NCBI GenBank assembly: GCA_023387235.1
Contig: JAEWIJ010000007.1
Span: forward strand, 1 to 53,978
From: Pseudomonadota bacterium
Lineage (GTDB): Bacteria; Pseudomonadota; Alphaproteobacteria; Rhizobiales; Hyphomicrobiaceae
Reading direction: 5' to 3'
Length of the DNA: 53,978 nucleotides
Shown: positions 33,925-41,157 of the stretch, in pieces
Numbering within the stretch: position 1 is the stretch's first letter
Layout: every line of letters starts with the position of its first letter
Program-made: the position numbers and the translations under genes
The notes under the pieces: model-generated
What the model saw: only the letters and a program-made list of their open reading frames with translations
What the model was told of the DNA's origin: nothing
Databases searched by the model: none

Positions 33925-35136
33925 TTAGAGAGCGTCGTTGCTGGTGAGCGGACTGTAGCCGGCGGCGGCGCGCTTCTCGTTGAGCGTGAGGAAGGAAGCC
34001 TTGTCGAGACGGGCCCAGAGAGCTTCTCGCTCGGGCGAGAGCGCTTCGACGGCGTCGAGATCAGGGCGCAGCTCGAGGTCCGGATCCCAGGCCGGTGCAA
34101 GCCAGTGCGAGAGCGCCTTGGACGTGCGGCCGACGAGCGGGACGACGGTCTGGCGCCAGAAGCCGCGCGTGGCCTCGGCCATGTTGGCGTAGGTGTTGTC
34201 GCCGGGAATGCCGAGCAGCATCGGCGGCACGCCGAGCGCGAGCGCGATCTCGCGGGCGGCGGCATTCCTGGCTTCGAGGAAGTCCATATCCTTCGGTGAG
34301 AGCGACATGGATTTCCAGTCGAGGCCGCCCTCGAGAAGGAGTGGGCGACCGGCATTGGCGGTGCCTTGAAAGCCTTGCTCGAGCTCGGCCTTCAGGCGCT
34401 CGTACTGCTCGGTGGTGAGGTTGCCGTCGCGCGCGGTGTAGACGAGAGCGCCGGACGGGCGGGCGGAGTTGTCGAGAAGCGCCTTGTTCCAGCGCGTCGC
34501 GGTGTTGTGGAGGTCGATCGCCGTCGCGGCGGCTTCGAGCGGGCTCATGCCGTAGTGATCGTGCGCGGCGTGGAAGAGCTTCATGTGCAGGATGCTGCGA
34601 ATGCCCGGCACGCAATCGCCGGCGAGGCGCATGGAGCGGCCGCCGACGGTGTACTCGTAGGCTTCCGGCCAGCCGTCCGATCCTGGCACGACCTTCATGC
34701 GATCGGGACGGAGCACGTGCAGCTCGCGGATCTCGTCGTCGATGGCGACGGCCTCGATGTAGCTGTTGCCGGCGACGAGCAGATGGCCGACGAGCGTCTC
34801 GATGAACTCCGGGCCGACCTGCGCCTGGTTGGGACGACGGATGATCTCGGAAAGCCCGTGCGCTTCGATCTCTTCCTCACCGCGGTAGAGGAGCAGCGGC
34901 ACGGAAGCGGCAGTCTCCGCGATCATGCGCACGCAGCGATAGACGATTGCGTTGCCCATGAAGCCTTCGCGAGCGAATGCCGCATAGTCGCGCGGTGTCC
35001 AGGCAGGTTGGCGGAGCGTGTCGAGTGCAATCAGCGGGCCGACGGCGCTGGCCTTGGTTTCGGCGTGCGGCATGGTCCGCCGTCCCCACCCGCCGATGAG
35101 GGCGCGGAGGGAGGTCGCAATGGATGTCGGGGTCAT
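33925..35136 (-). CDS. Phage portal protein, HK97 family (g3-like)
   Basis: A 403-residue portal protein: a dodecameric ring at one head vertex through which DNA enters and leaves. Family segments are AIVYRCVRMIAETAASVPL, GNSYIEAV, HVLRPDRM, YGMSPLEAAATAID, NSARPSGALV and ALGVPPMLLGIPGDNTYANM. It abuts the terminase gene with no gap. 104 bases separate it from the protease gene; RcGTA has a small g3.5 gene there, which is missing here. Confidence 0.94.
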   Translation of the reverse strand: MTPTSIATSLRALIGGWGRRTMPHAETKASAVGPLIALDTLRQPAWTPRDYAAFAREGFMGNAIVYRCVRMIAETAASVPLLLYRGEEEIEAHGLSEIIRRPNQAQVGPEFIETLVGHLLVAGNSYIEAVAIDDEIRELHVLRPDRMKVVPGSDGWPEAYEYTVGGRSMRLAGDCVPGIRSILHMKLFHAAHDHYGMSPLEAAATAIDLHNTATRWNKALLDNSARPSGALVYTARDGNLTTEQYERLKAELEQGFQGTANAGRPLLLEGGLDWKSMSLSPKDMDFLEARNAAAREIALALGVPPMLLGIPGDNTYANMAEATRGFWRQTVVPLVGRTSKALSHWLAPAWDPDLELRPDLDAVEALSPEREALWARLDKASFLTLNEKRAAAGYSPLTSNDAL

Positions 35137-36474
35137 TCAGAGCGTCCTGATTGTTGGGCTGCGCGGGCTGGTCAGCATGAGATCGGTGAGCGCCCAGACG
35201 AGCGCATCGAGGCGGTCGGGACTTTTGCCCTGGGCGAGACCGTCGGCACCGAAGGCGCACATTTGGCTTTCGAGATCGGGCCATTCGCCGACGTGGATCA
35301 CGCGACCTTCGGCGTAGAGCGCGGAGACGGGTTCGGCGCGTACCCACTTGCCGCGCGTCGCGCGGACGGCGCGGATGGGCACCGAAGCATCGACCTGGCG
35401 CATGACGCCGACGACGAGGTCGCCACCCTGGTTGACCTCGGCGACGATGCGATCGGCGGCGAAGTCGCGGTAGGCGGCGATGGCGGCGCGGGCCCAGACG
35501 GTGGGCTCGCGGCCGCGGATGGTGCGATCGGCGAGGACATAGGCGCGACCGTCTTCTCCGAGGCCGGCGACGATGATGCCGCAAGCGTCGGAGTTCGTGT
35601 TCGAGGTCACTGGCGGATCGACGGCAACGACGATGCGGGCAAGCTCAGGCGGCGCGGCAACGCGGTGCTGGTCGAGCCAGCTCTTGCGCCAGAGTCCGCC
35701 GCCGCGATCCTCGACGATCTCGCCGTCGATCTCCTGGCGGCCGAGCGCGGTGCCGCCGTAGCGTTTGAGGACGCTCGAGAGGAACGACGGCGCGAGGTTG
35801 GCGGCGTTGTCGGTCGTCTTGGCGCGGGACGTGACCGTGGCTTCGTCGGCCATGAGCTTCTTGAGCAGCGCGATCGGGCGCGGGGTCGTGGTGACGACGG
35901 CTTGCGGATGGCAGCCGAGACGCAGCGCAAACTGGAGCATGTCCCAGGCGTGCTGCGCGCGGCGCCACTTCGCGAGCTCGTCGCACCAGGCGGCGTCGAA
36001 CTGTGGGCCGCGCAGGTTGTCGGGATCGTCGGCGGCGTACATCTGGGCGATGGCTCCGTTCGGCCATTGGATCTGGTTGCGCGAGACGTCGTAGTGCGGA
36101 CGCTCGTGCGGTGCGTGGACGGCGAGGAGGCCCGAGACGCCTTCGATCATGACGCTGCGGACCTGCGCGATGGTGAGGCCGACGAGCGCGATGCGGCGTG
36201 CCGGTTCGGCGTGCGCAGCATCGAGGCCGAGGGCACGGGCGCGGACCCATTCGGCGCCGGCGCGAGTCTTGCCCGATCCGCGCCCACCGAGAATGAGCCA
36301 CGTTTGCCAGGGCCGTTCGCCTGCGGCGGTGACGGGTGCGAGTTGATCGTCGCGTGCCCAGACATGCCAGTCATGGGCGAGGCGGATGATCTCAGGCGCC
36401 GAAAGCTGGGCGAGAACGGCCTCGCGTTCGGCGTCACTCCGGGCGGACAAGCCGAGCAAGACGCTCCGCAACAT
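35137..36474 (-). CDS. Terminase large subunit / DNA packaging protein (g2-like)
   Basis: A 445-residue terminase: an ATPase motor plus nuclease that packs headfuls of DNA. Walker A is GGRGSGKT at residues 63-70, a Walker B-like segment is FDAAWCDELAKW, and the coupling motif is in VVTTTPRP. The nuclease domain begins VVAVDPP and ends with SPDRLDALVWAL, giving the metal-binding acids. All motifs are intact. In GTAs this enzyme packs host DNA with little sequence choice. Its first 41 bases overlap the small terminase gene. Confidence 0.95.
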   Translation of the reverse strand: MLRSVLLGLSARSDAEREAVLAQLSAPEIIRLAHDWHVWARDDQLAPVTAAGERPWQTWLILGGRGSGKTRAGAEWVRARALGLDAAHAEPARRIALVGLTIAQVRSVMIEGVSGLLAVHAPHERPHYDVSRNQIQWPNGAIAQMYAADDPDNLRGPQFDAAWCDELAKWRRAQHAWDMLQFALRLGCHPQAVVTTTPRPIALLKKLMADEATVTSRAKTTDNAANLAPSFLSSVLKRYGGTALGRQEIDGEIVEDRGGGLWRKSWLDQHRVAAPPELARIVVAVDPPVTSNTNSDACGIIVAGLGEDGRAYVLADRTIRGREPTVWARAAIAAYRDFAADRIVAEVNQGGDLVVGVMRQVDASVPIRAVRATRGKWVRAEPVSALYAEGRVIHVGEWPDLESQMCAFGADGLAQGKSPDRLDALVWALTDLMLTSPRSPTIRTL

Positions 36475-37051
36475 CTCGGCGGAAGCGCTCCGCCTCGTCG
36501 GCGAGCTGGCGTTCGGCGTGCTGGGCGGCTTGCTGATCGGTGGGGCCGGTGGTTCCGGGGTGGCGTTCGAGGTCAGCTTCGATCTCCGTTACACGGCTGA
36601 GGTTGGCGATGAGGGCGCCGATCGCGCGGGTGTCGCGCTCGTGGTCCGCGGCGGAGGTGTCGGAGGTGCTTTCATTGGTGGCCATGTCGTGTGCCATGCG
36701 CCTTTCCATCTGCTTGAGCTTGGTGTCGATGGCCTTGTAGAGGCGGCGGACGAGCGCCCGGCGGGCTTTCAAGGTCGTTGCCGCTGCTGCGGTGTGGCCC
36801 TGCTTCAGGGTGGGCTTTGCCGTCGCAGAGGCCGGCGGCGCGCGGACGCTATCGCGGCCCTTTTTCGAGAACGGACCTTCGCGAGCTCCAGGCTTGGGGC
36901 GCCCGCGAGGAGGCCAGCCCTCGTTTCGGGCACGACGGGAAATGCGCTGGACGGACACCCCGTACTGTTCGGCGATGGCGGTGAGCGATTTCGCGCCAGC
37001 GACGTACAGACGGCGGATCCGTGGCCAGTCGGGTTGAGCCGAGCCGGTCAT
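36434..37051 (-). CDS. Terminase small subunit-like protein (g1-like)
   Basis: A 205-residue protein in the small terminase position. The N-terminal 45 residues form a helix-turn-helix (IRRLYVAGAKSLTAIAEQYG, VSVQRISRRARNEGW) followed by PRGRP, an AT-hook-like element. The middle is a long charged helix (RRALVRRLYKAIDTKLKQME) as in oligomerising small terminases, then a polar tail. It likely binds DNA and regulates the large subunit. ATG at 37051 is chosen; GTG at 37060 is equally near. It is the first gene behind the candidate promoter. Confidence 0.8.
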   Translation of the reverse strand: MTGSAQPDWPRIRRLYVAGAKSLTAIAEQYGVSVQRISRRARNEGWPPRGRPKPGAREGPFSKKGRDSVRAPPASATAKPTLKQGHTAAAATTLKARRALVRRLYKAIDTKLKQMERRMAHDMATNESTSDTSAADHERDTRAIGALIANLSRVTEIEADLERHPGTTGPTDQQAAQHAERQLADEAERFRRDVAERLARLVRPE

Positions 37052-37117
37052 GCAGAACACCAGGATATGTGTGATGGGGCAGCGTGGCTGAGCGCGCGGG
37101 CGGGCTCAGCTCGTCCG

Positions 37118-37135
37118 AAGCATCATCAGATGCTT
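37118..37135. repeat. Hairpin in the GTA leader
   Basis: AAGCATC ATCA GATGCTT is a perfect 7-bp stem with a 4-base loop, 67 bases before the small terminase start and about 17 bases after the candidate -10. It could be an operator, an attenuator or, read on the plus strand with its following TTTTCTT, a weak terminator. Confidence 0.5.
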
Positions 37136-37151
37136 TTCTTGCTATACTCGT

Positions 37152-37180
37152 TTTGTATCAAACTAGCGTTGCGATGTCAA
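37152..37180 (-). promoter_or_regulatory. Candidate sigma70-type promoter of the GTA cluster
   Basis: On the minus strand TTGACA (37175-37180) and TACAAA (37152-37157) are separated by exactly 17 bases in an AT-rich pocket about 100 bases upstream of the first GTA gene. The -35 is a perfect match and the -10 matches 4 of 6. The gap 37052-37453 holds this, the hairpin and the inverted repeats, and no clear gene. Confidence 0.55.
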
Positions 37181-37184
37181 TAAT

Positions 37185-37250
37185 TGATTCAGGAAATTCT
37201 TCGGCGGCGAAAAGATAAATTTGGCGAGCCACAAGTATAGATTTGAATCA
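37185..37250. repeat. Inverted TGATTCA / TGAATCA pair upstream of the GTA promoter
   Basis: TGATTCA at 37185-37191 and TGAATCA at 37244-37250 are inverted copies 52 bases apart. The first ends five bases from the -35 element, the usual place for an activator. The DNA between is AT-rich. The binding protein is unknown; GTA clusters are activated by dedicated factors such as GafA. Confidence 0.35.
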
Positions 37251-37453
37251 TAACTTGCCAGCTTCTCATGCCTCGGGAGGAGCGGGGATAAAATATTGCA
37301 GAAGGCGCCCGGCGCGATCGAGCAGGGATGGATTGCTTTGCGGGCAATTCGCTAACCATTCGGCAATGACCGCTGTCTGATTAAGCGATGATTCAACATT
37401 CTCGTATTTGATTGGCACGATCTTCCAGGCGTGAACGGGTGAGGCGTACGCCA

Positions 37454-38014
37454 ATGCCGCCATTCTCCGACTCATCTTCGGACGGCCGCTGGTCGCTGCC
37501 GCGGCGCTGGCGTCGCGATGCGTCGGGTACGACCGCTATCGAGTTCGCTTTCGTGGCCGGCCCGTTCCTCATGCTGCTTTTCGGCATCATGGGCGTCGGT
37601 CTCTTTTTCTTCACGACCTTCTCGCTGGAGAACGCCGTCGAGCGCACCGGGCGCCTGATCAGGACAGGTCAGGTTCAGCAGGGCGGAATGACCGAGCAGC
37701 AGTTCAAGGAGAAGGTCTGCGAGCTGACGCCGGGTTTCGTCGACTGCGTGAACAAGCTGCGCGTGAATGTCCTGAACTTTCCGGACTCGGAAGCCATAGG
37801 GCCGAGCACGATGGCGCAGTGCCTCGGCGGCGACGGCAATCTCAGCGACTTGACGAGGTTCGAGCCCGGTGATGCCGACCAGGTCGTGCTGATCTGGGTC
37901 TGCTACGAATGGAGCCTCGCCTCGAAAATTCCCTATCTCAACCTCGGCAATATGGGCAACGGCTCGCGCCTCATCCAGGCGGCGACCACGTTCCGTACCG
38001 AACCTTACAACTGA
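37454..38014 (+). CDS. TadE-family pilus assembly protein
   Basis: A 186-residue pseudopilin of the TadE/TadG type used by Flp/Tad pili for surface attachment. A basic N-terminus is followed by TTAIEFAFVAGPFLMLLFGI, the TadE signature of a polar residue, Glu and a long helix (about 30-55). The rest is periplasmic with two or more cysteines (VCELTPGFVDC, WVCYEW) that could form disulfides. ATG at 37454 follows GTGAGG. An imperfect CtrA box lies upstream at 37381. The stop overlaps the next start in TGATG. Confidence 0.85.
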   Translation: MPPFSDSSSDGRWSLPRRWRRDASGTTAIEFAFVAGPFLMLLFGIMGVGLFFFTTFSLENAVERTGRLIRTGQVQQGGMTEQQFKEKVCELTPGFVDCVNKLRVNVLNFPDSEAIGPSTMAQCLGGDGNLSDLTRFEPGDADQVVLIWVCYEWSLASKIPYLNLGNMGNGSRLIQAATTFRTEPYN

Positions 38015-38667
38015 TGAGTGCCCGAACGATGAGGAACCTCGTCACGCGACTTTCGGCACGGCGTCACGGCCGCCGTCGCGGCATTCTTGCCCGCCTGCGG
38101 CGCGATACGGGCGGCATGGCCGCGATCGAGTTCGGCATGATCGTGCCGATCATGTTCTTCCTGTTCGTCGGCACCATCGAGTTCAGCCAGGCACTCACGG
38201 TCGATCGGCGCCTCACGCTGGCGGCAAGCTCGACCGCCGACCTCATCGCGCGCGCGCCGAACTCGGGCCTCACGCCCGAGCAGGTGGACCGCGACCTCAG
38301 GATCATCGAGCAGCTCATCCTGCCGTACGATATCCAGCGGCTCTATGTGAAAGTCCTGAGCGTCATTGCGGCGGGGACACCGGGCAACCCGAGCGTGCTG
38401 ACCTACACGATCGACTGGTCGCGCGACAGCAATGCGGGCACGCCGCATGAGCGCGGCGATGAATTCCACGACATCCCGGAAGGCCTGCTCGTCGCCGGCG
38501 AGAGCGTGATCGTATCCGAGGCGAGGTACGAGTATACACCGCTGATCTTCAACTACTTCATCGAGTCCGCCTTCAACATGACGGAGCGCTTCTTCCTGAA
38601 GCCGCGTAACTCGAGCTGCGTGCACTTGCGCCCGGTAAATTGCGTGACCGGCGGCAGCATGTCCTGA
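38014..38667 (+). CDS. TadE/TadG-family pilus assembly protein
   Basis: A 217-residue partner of the upstream gene with the same layout: a very basic N-terminus (RRHGRRRGILARLRR), MAAIEFGMIVPIMFFLFVG at about residues 35-53, and a periplasmic domain with DLIARAPNSGLTPEQVDRDL and a C-terminal disulfide candidate (SSCVHL, NCVTGG). Such paired pseudopilins form minor pilus parts. The rest of the tad machinery is not in this window. ATG at 38014 is coupled to the upstream stop. Confidence 0.85.
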   Translation: MSARTMRNLVTRLSARRHGRRRGILARLRRDTGGMAAIEFGMIVPIMFFLFVGTIEFSQALTVDRRLTLAASSTADLIARAPNSGLTPEQVDRDLRIIEQLILPYDIQRLYVKVLSVIAAGTPGNPSVLTYTIDWSRDSNAGTPHERGDEFHDIPEGLLVAGESVIVSEARYEYTPLIFNYFIESAFNMTERFFLKPRNSSCVHLRPVNCVTGGSMS

Positions 38668-38690
38668 CGAAGCGGGCTGCGGAAAGAAAT

Positions 38691-38722
38691 ACGGCCCGCC
38701 GAGGTGATCGGCGGGCCGTTTT
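38691..38722. terminator. Strong intrinsic terminator between pilus and ribosomal genes
   Basis: ACGGCCCGCCGA and TCGGCGGGCCGT make a perfect 12-bp stem with a GGTGA loop, followed by TTTTGATTT on the plus strand. It lies 24 bases after the pilus gene stop and 22 bases past the rpsI stop, so it can end transcription from both sides. Confidence 0.85.
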
Positions 38723-38743
38723 GATTTGCAGCTCGTGCGTGGA

Positions 38744-39226
38744 TCAGCGCTTCGAGAACTGGAAGCTGCGGCGAGCCTTCGCCTTGCCGTACTTCTTGCG
38801 CTCGACGATGCGGCTGTCGCGCGTGAGGAAGCCGCCCTTCTTGAGGATCGAGCGCAGCTCCGGCTCGTAGTAGGTGAGCGCCTTCGAGAGGCCGTGACGG
38901 ACGGCACCGGCCTGACCGGAGAGACCGCCGCCGGTAACGGTGGCGCGGATGTCGTACTGGTCCATGCGCTCGGCCGCGACGAGCGGCTGCTTCAGGATCA
39001 TCTGCAGGACCGGACGGGCGAAGTAGGTCGTCACGTCCCGGTCGTTGATCGTGATCTTGCCGACGCCCCGCGAAACCCACACGCGCGCAATGGCATTCTT
39101 GCGCTTGCCGGTGGCATAGGCGCGGCCCTGAGCGTCGAGCTTCTGCACGTGCAGCGGTGCGGCCGCTTCCGCGGCCTGGCCGGTGAGGCTCCCAAGGTCC
39201 TCGAGCGACTTTGCATCTGCGGTCAT
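38744..39226 (-). CDS. rpsI: 30S ribosomal protein S9
   Basis: A 160-residue S9 whose C-terminal tail (RRSFQFSKR) reaches the ribosomal P site to touch tRNA. The core has ATGKRKNAIARVWV, GKITINDRDVTTYF, GGGLSGQAGAVRHG and RKKYGKAKARR. The first 35 residues (TADAKSLEDLGSLTG and an Ala-rich stretch) are an extension common in alphaproteobacteria. ATG at 39226 lies four bases after the rplM stop, so the two genes are one operon. Confidence 0.97.
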   Translation of the reverse strand: MTADAKSLEDLGSLTGQAAEAAAPLHVQKLDAQGRAYATGKRKNAIARVWVSRGVGKITINDRDVTTYFARPVLQMILKQPLVAAERMDQYDIRATVTGGGLSGQAGAVRHGLSKALTYYEPELRSILKKGGFLTRDSRIVERKKYGKAKARRSFQFSKR

Positions 39227-39230
39227 GGCG

Positions 39231-39692
39231 TTAGTCTCTCTTGTTCTTGCGATTGAGCGCGGCGATGTCGAGCTTGGTCGGCTGCTGCGCTTCATGCGGA
39301 TGGGCGGGACCGGCATAGACCTTGAGGTTGGTCATCAGGCGGCGCTGGAGAGGTCCGCGGGCGAGCATGCGCTCGACGGCCTTGAAGACGACGCGCTCGG
39401 GAAACTTGCCCTCGATGATCTGGCGCGGCGAGCGGGTCTTGAGACCGCCAGGATAGCCCGTGTGCCACTCGTACTTCTTGTCTTCGTACTTGTTGCCGGT
39501 GAAGACGACTTTCTCGGCGTTGACGACGATGACGTTGTCACCCATGTCGACATGCGGCGTGTAGGTCGGCTTGTGCTTGCCCTTGAGGCGGGTGGCGATG
39601 AGAGCGGCGAGCCGGCCGACGACGAGACCCTCGGCGTCGATGAGCACCCACTTCTTCTCCACCTCGCCGGGCTTGGCGCTGTACGTTTTCAT
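39231..39692 (-). CDS. rplM: 50S ribosomal protein L13
   Basis: A 153-residue L13, an early-assembling large-subunit protein. It has MKTYSAKPGEVEKKWVLID, AEGLVVGRLAALIATRLKGK, GDNVIVVNAEKVVFTGNK and RMLARGPLQRRLMTNLKVYAG. ATG at 39692 follows GAAGGGCC. It is the first gene of the rplM-rpsI operon; the 5' leader is about 170 bases from the candidate promoter, long enough for autoregulation by L13. Confidence 0.97.
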   Translation of the reverse strand: MKTYSAKPGEVEKKWVLIDAEGLVVGRLAALIATRLKGKHKPTYTPHVDMGDNVIVVNAEKVVFTGNKYEDKKYEWHTGYPGGLKTRSPRQIIEGKFPERVVFKAVERMLARGPLQRRLMTNLKVYAGPAHPHEAQQPTKLDIAALNRKNKRD

Positions 39693-39869
39693 GTGCTTGG
39701 CCCTTCGAGTTCGGCGCCCGGTGCGGTCGCCGGAATTCTTTTCGCTCAGTTGTCCGTTTCGGATTGCGTGTGCTGGGAGCGGCCTTGTGCTGTCGAGCCC
39801 AGGCGGTCCTGCGCGTCGCAAACGAAGAGCGGCGCGATCCCGGTTCGGGGATCGAGCGCCGCGCGCATT

Positions 39870-39898
39870 CTTCTAGTCTGCCGAATGAGCGCGGTCAA
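39870..39898 (-). promoter_or_regulatory. Candidate promoter of rplM-rpsI
   Basis: On the minus strand TTGACC (39893-39898) and TAGAAG (39870-39875) are 17 bases apart, about 180 bases upstream of rplM. The match (5 of 6 and 4 of 6) and the single position before a ribosomal operon support it. Confidence 0.55.
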
Positions 39899-39956
39899 TG
39901 GATTTCGCGGGGAGGCGATCTGAATTATCTGAATAGATTCAGCGGGATAGATTTGC

Positions 39957-39992
39957 GGTATTACGATACCCCAGTCAAGGTATCATTTTACC
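39957..39992. repeat. Paired palindromes around a TTGACT element
   Basis: GGTATTACGATACC (39957-39970) and GGTATCATTTTACC (39979-39992) share GGTA-N6-TACC and are eight bases apart. AGTCAA (39973-39978), a -35-like TTGACT on the minus strand, lies between them. The second overlaps the end of the thioesterase gene. They look like a double operator; an alternative is a transcription end for that gene. Confidence 0.45.
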
Positions 39993-40450
39993 TCCGATTT
40001 TGAGCCCGCCGAAGGGATCGCATAAGTGCCTGTAGCATGGGCGATCATCTCGGTGCCGCCGTCGGAATAGAGGGCGACCTCCGCATAGGCGAGGCGGCGC
40101 CCGACGCGCACGAGCCGGGTTTCCGCGATGACGTCGCGCGCGGGCGGGCGCATGAGGAACGTGATGTTGAGATTGCTGGTCACCGAGGGAATTGCCGGGG
40201 AACCAAGGCGGCCGATCAGCGCTACGTAAATCGAGAAGTCCGCGAGCGTGAACATGGCCGGCCCGGATATCGTGCCGCCGTGCCGCGTGTTGCGCTCGGT
40301 GAGATGCATGCGGACGCGGGCGGTGTCGGGGCCGACGGATTCGATTTCCATCACCCGTCCTGATGCATGGATCTGCGGAAACGATGCATCGATCAGCTCG
40401 GTGACGGCTGTGACGGAAAGGTGACTAGGCTGTGGGTTCTCAGTTGACAT
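39983..40450 (-). CDS. PaaI-family hotdog-fold thioesterase
   Basis: A 155-residue hotdog thioesterase that likely releases free acids from acyl-CoA. The family block is NTRHGGTISGPAMFTLADFS, where the HGG segment and the following Asp of the central helix shape the active site. NLNITFLMRPPARDVIAETRL and RRLAYAEVALYSDGG follow. ATG at 40450 is used; a GTG at 40489 would add 13 residues without family similarity. It diverges from the secreted small protein gene. Confidence 0.85.
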   Translation of the reverse strand: MSTENPQPSHLSVTAVTELIDASFPQIHASGRVMEIESVGPDTARVRMHLTERNTRHGGTISGPAMFTLADFSIYVALIGRLGSPAIPSVTSNLNITFLMRPPARDVIAETRLVRVGRRLAYAEVALYSDGGTEMIAHATGTYAIPSAGSKSEVK

Positions 40451-40570
40451 CCTTAATGGCGTCCCACTCACGTGATCTGCTATATGCACGCCGGCTTCGC
40501 GATCATCCCACTAGGCGATCCGATTAGGCAAACGACACAGGCTCGGGATTCGAACGAGGAGAAGATCCCC

Positions 40571-41107
40571 ATGTTCAGCAGGTTTGGAACTCTTGCCGCG
40601 CTTGTTTCGGCCGTGGCAATAGGCCTGATGTCGCTCATCGGCGCGCCGGCGGCGAGCGCACAAGAGGCCTTCAATCAGCTTCAGCTCACCGAAAAGCATA
40701 TCCAGGGCTTCATTGCAGCGCAGCCTGACATCACGCAGTTCATCGAGCGCAACCCCGCACAGGAAGGCACCGCGCCGACGGACAAGCAGCAGGCCGAGCT
40801 CGATTCAATCGCGCGCAAGCACGGCTTCAAGGACTATACCGAGTATGACGATGTTGCCTACAACATATCGGTGATCCTGAGCGGCATCGATCCCGATACG
40901 GGCAAGTACACCGACCCGATCGAGCTCATCAAGAAGGAGATCGCCGAGATCAACGCCGATACGCAGATCAGTGCGACCGAGAAGAAGCAGATGCTCGACG
41001 AGCTGAACGACGCGCTCAAGAACACGCCGCCCGTGAAGTTCCCGACCAACATCACGCTGGTCTCGAAGCACCGCGAGGCGCTGGAGAAGGCGCTCGGACA
41101 GCAATAA
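40571..41107 (+). CDS. Secreted helical protein of unknown function
   Basis: A 178-residue protein with a clear signal peptide (residues 1-30, ending APAASA before QEAF). The mature part is helical and charged: LQLTEKHIQGFIAAQPDITQ, KQQAELDSIARKHGFKDYTEYDDVAYNISVILSGID, then two helices of Lys/Glu/Asp. This resembles small periplasmic helical proteins common in Hyphomicrobiales, without known role. ATG at 40571 follows GAGGAGAAG. No disulfides: there are no cysteines. Confidence 0.75.
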   Translation: MFSRFGTLAALVSAVAIGLMSLIGAPAASAQEAFNQLQLTEKHIQGFIAAQPDITQFIERNPAQEGTAPTDKQQAELDSIARKHGFKDYTEYDDVAYNISVILSGIDPDTGKYTDPIELIKKEIAEINADTQISATEKKQMLDELNDALKNTPPVKFPTNITLVSKHREALEKALGQQ

Positions 41108-41157
41108 TTGGAGGCGGCGCCGGACCGGCGTCGCCGCACGCGCTCAGGAATGCCGCT

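Larger units (their letters stand above)
21207..37051 (-). mobile_element. Rhodobacter-type gene transfer agent (GTA) structural cluster
   Basis: Eighteen minus-strand genes in the order known for RcGTA: terminases, portal, prohead protease, HK97 capsid, connector, adaptor, DUF3168, major tail protein, tail chaperones, tape measure, DUF2460, DUF2163 hub, NlpC/P60, giant baseplate protein, plus a lysis gene. All reading frames look intact and catalytic residues are kept. Integrase, excisionase, repressor, replication and attachment repeats are absent, and base composition resembles the flanks. This combination marks a domesticated GTA rather than an active prophage. The g3.5-type gene is missing between protease and portal (104-base gap). 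A tail-like promoter region lies at 37118-37250. Confidence 0.88.

Noticed and set aside
34366..36600. Long plus-strand open frame across portal and terminase (744 codons)
   Set aside because: It is antisense to both genes, with no recognisable domains, and is caused by high GC at third positions.
21207..37051. Active prophage
   Set aside because: No integrase, repressor, replication or attachment repeats are seen, and the gene set equals the GTA structural set.
37266..37475. Minus-strand 69-codon frame in the gap between GTA and pilus genes
   Set aside because: It overlaps the pilus gene start, has no ribosome binding site that I can see, and matches no family. It is a borderline case.
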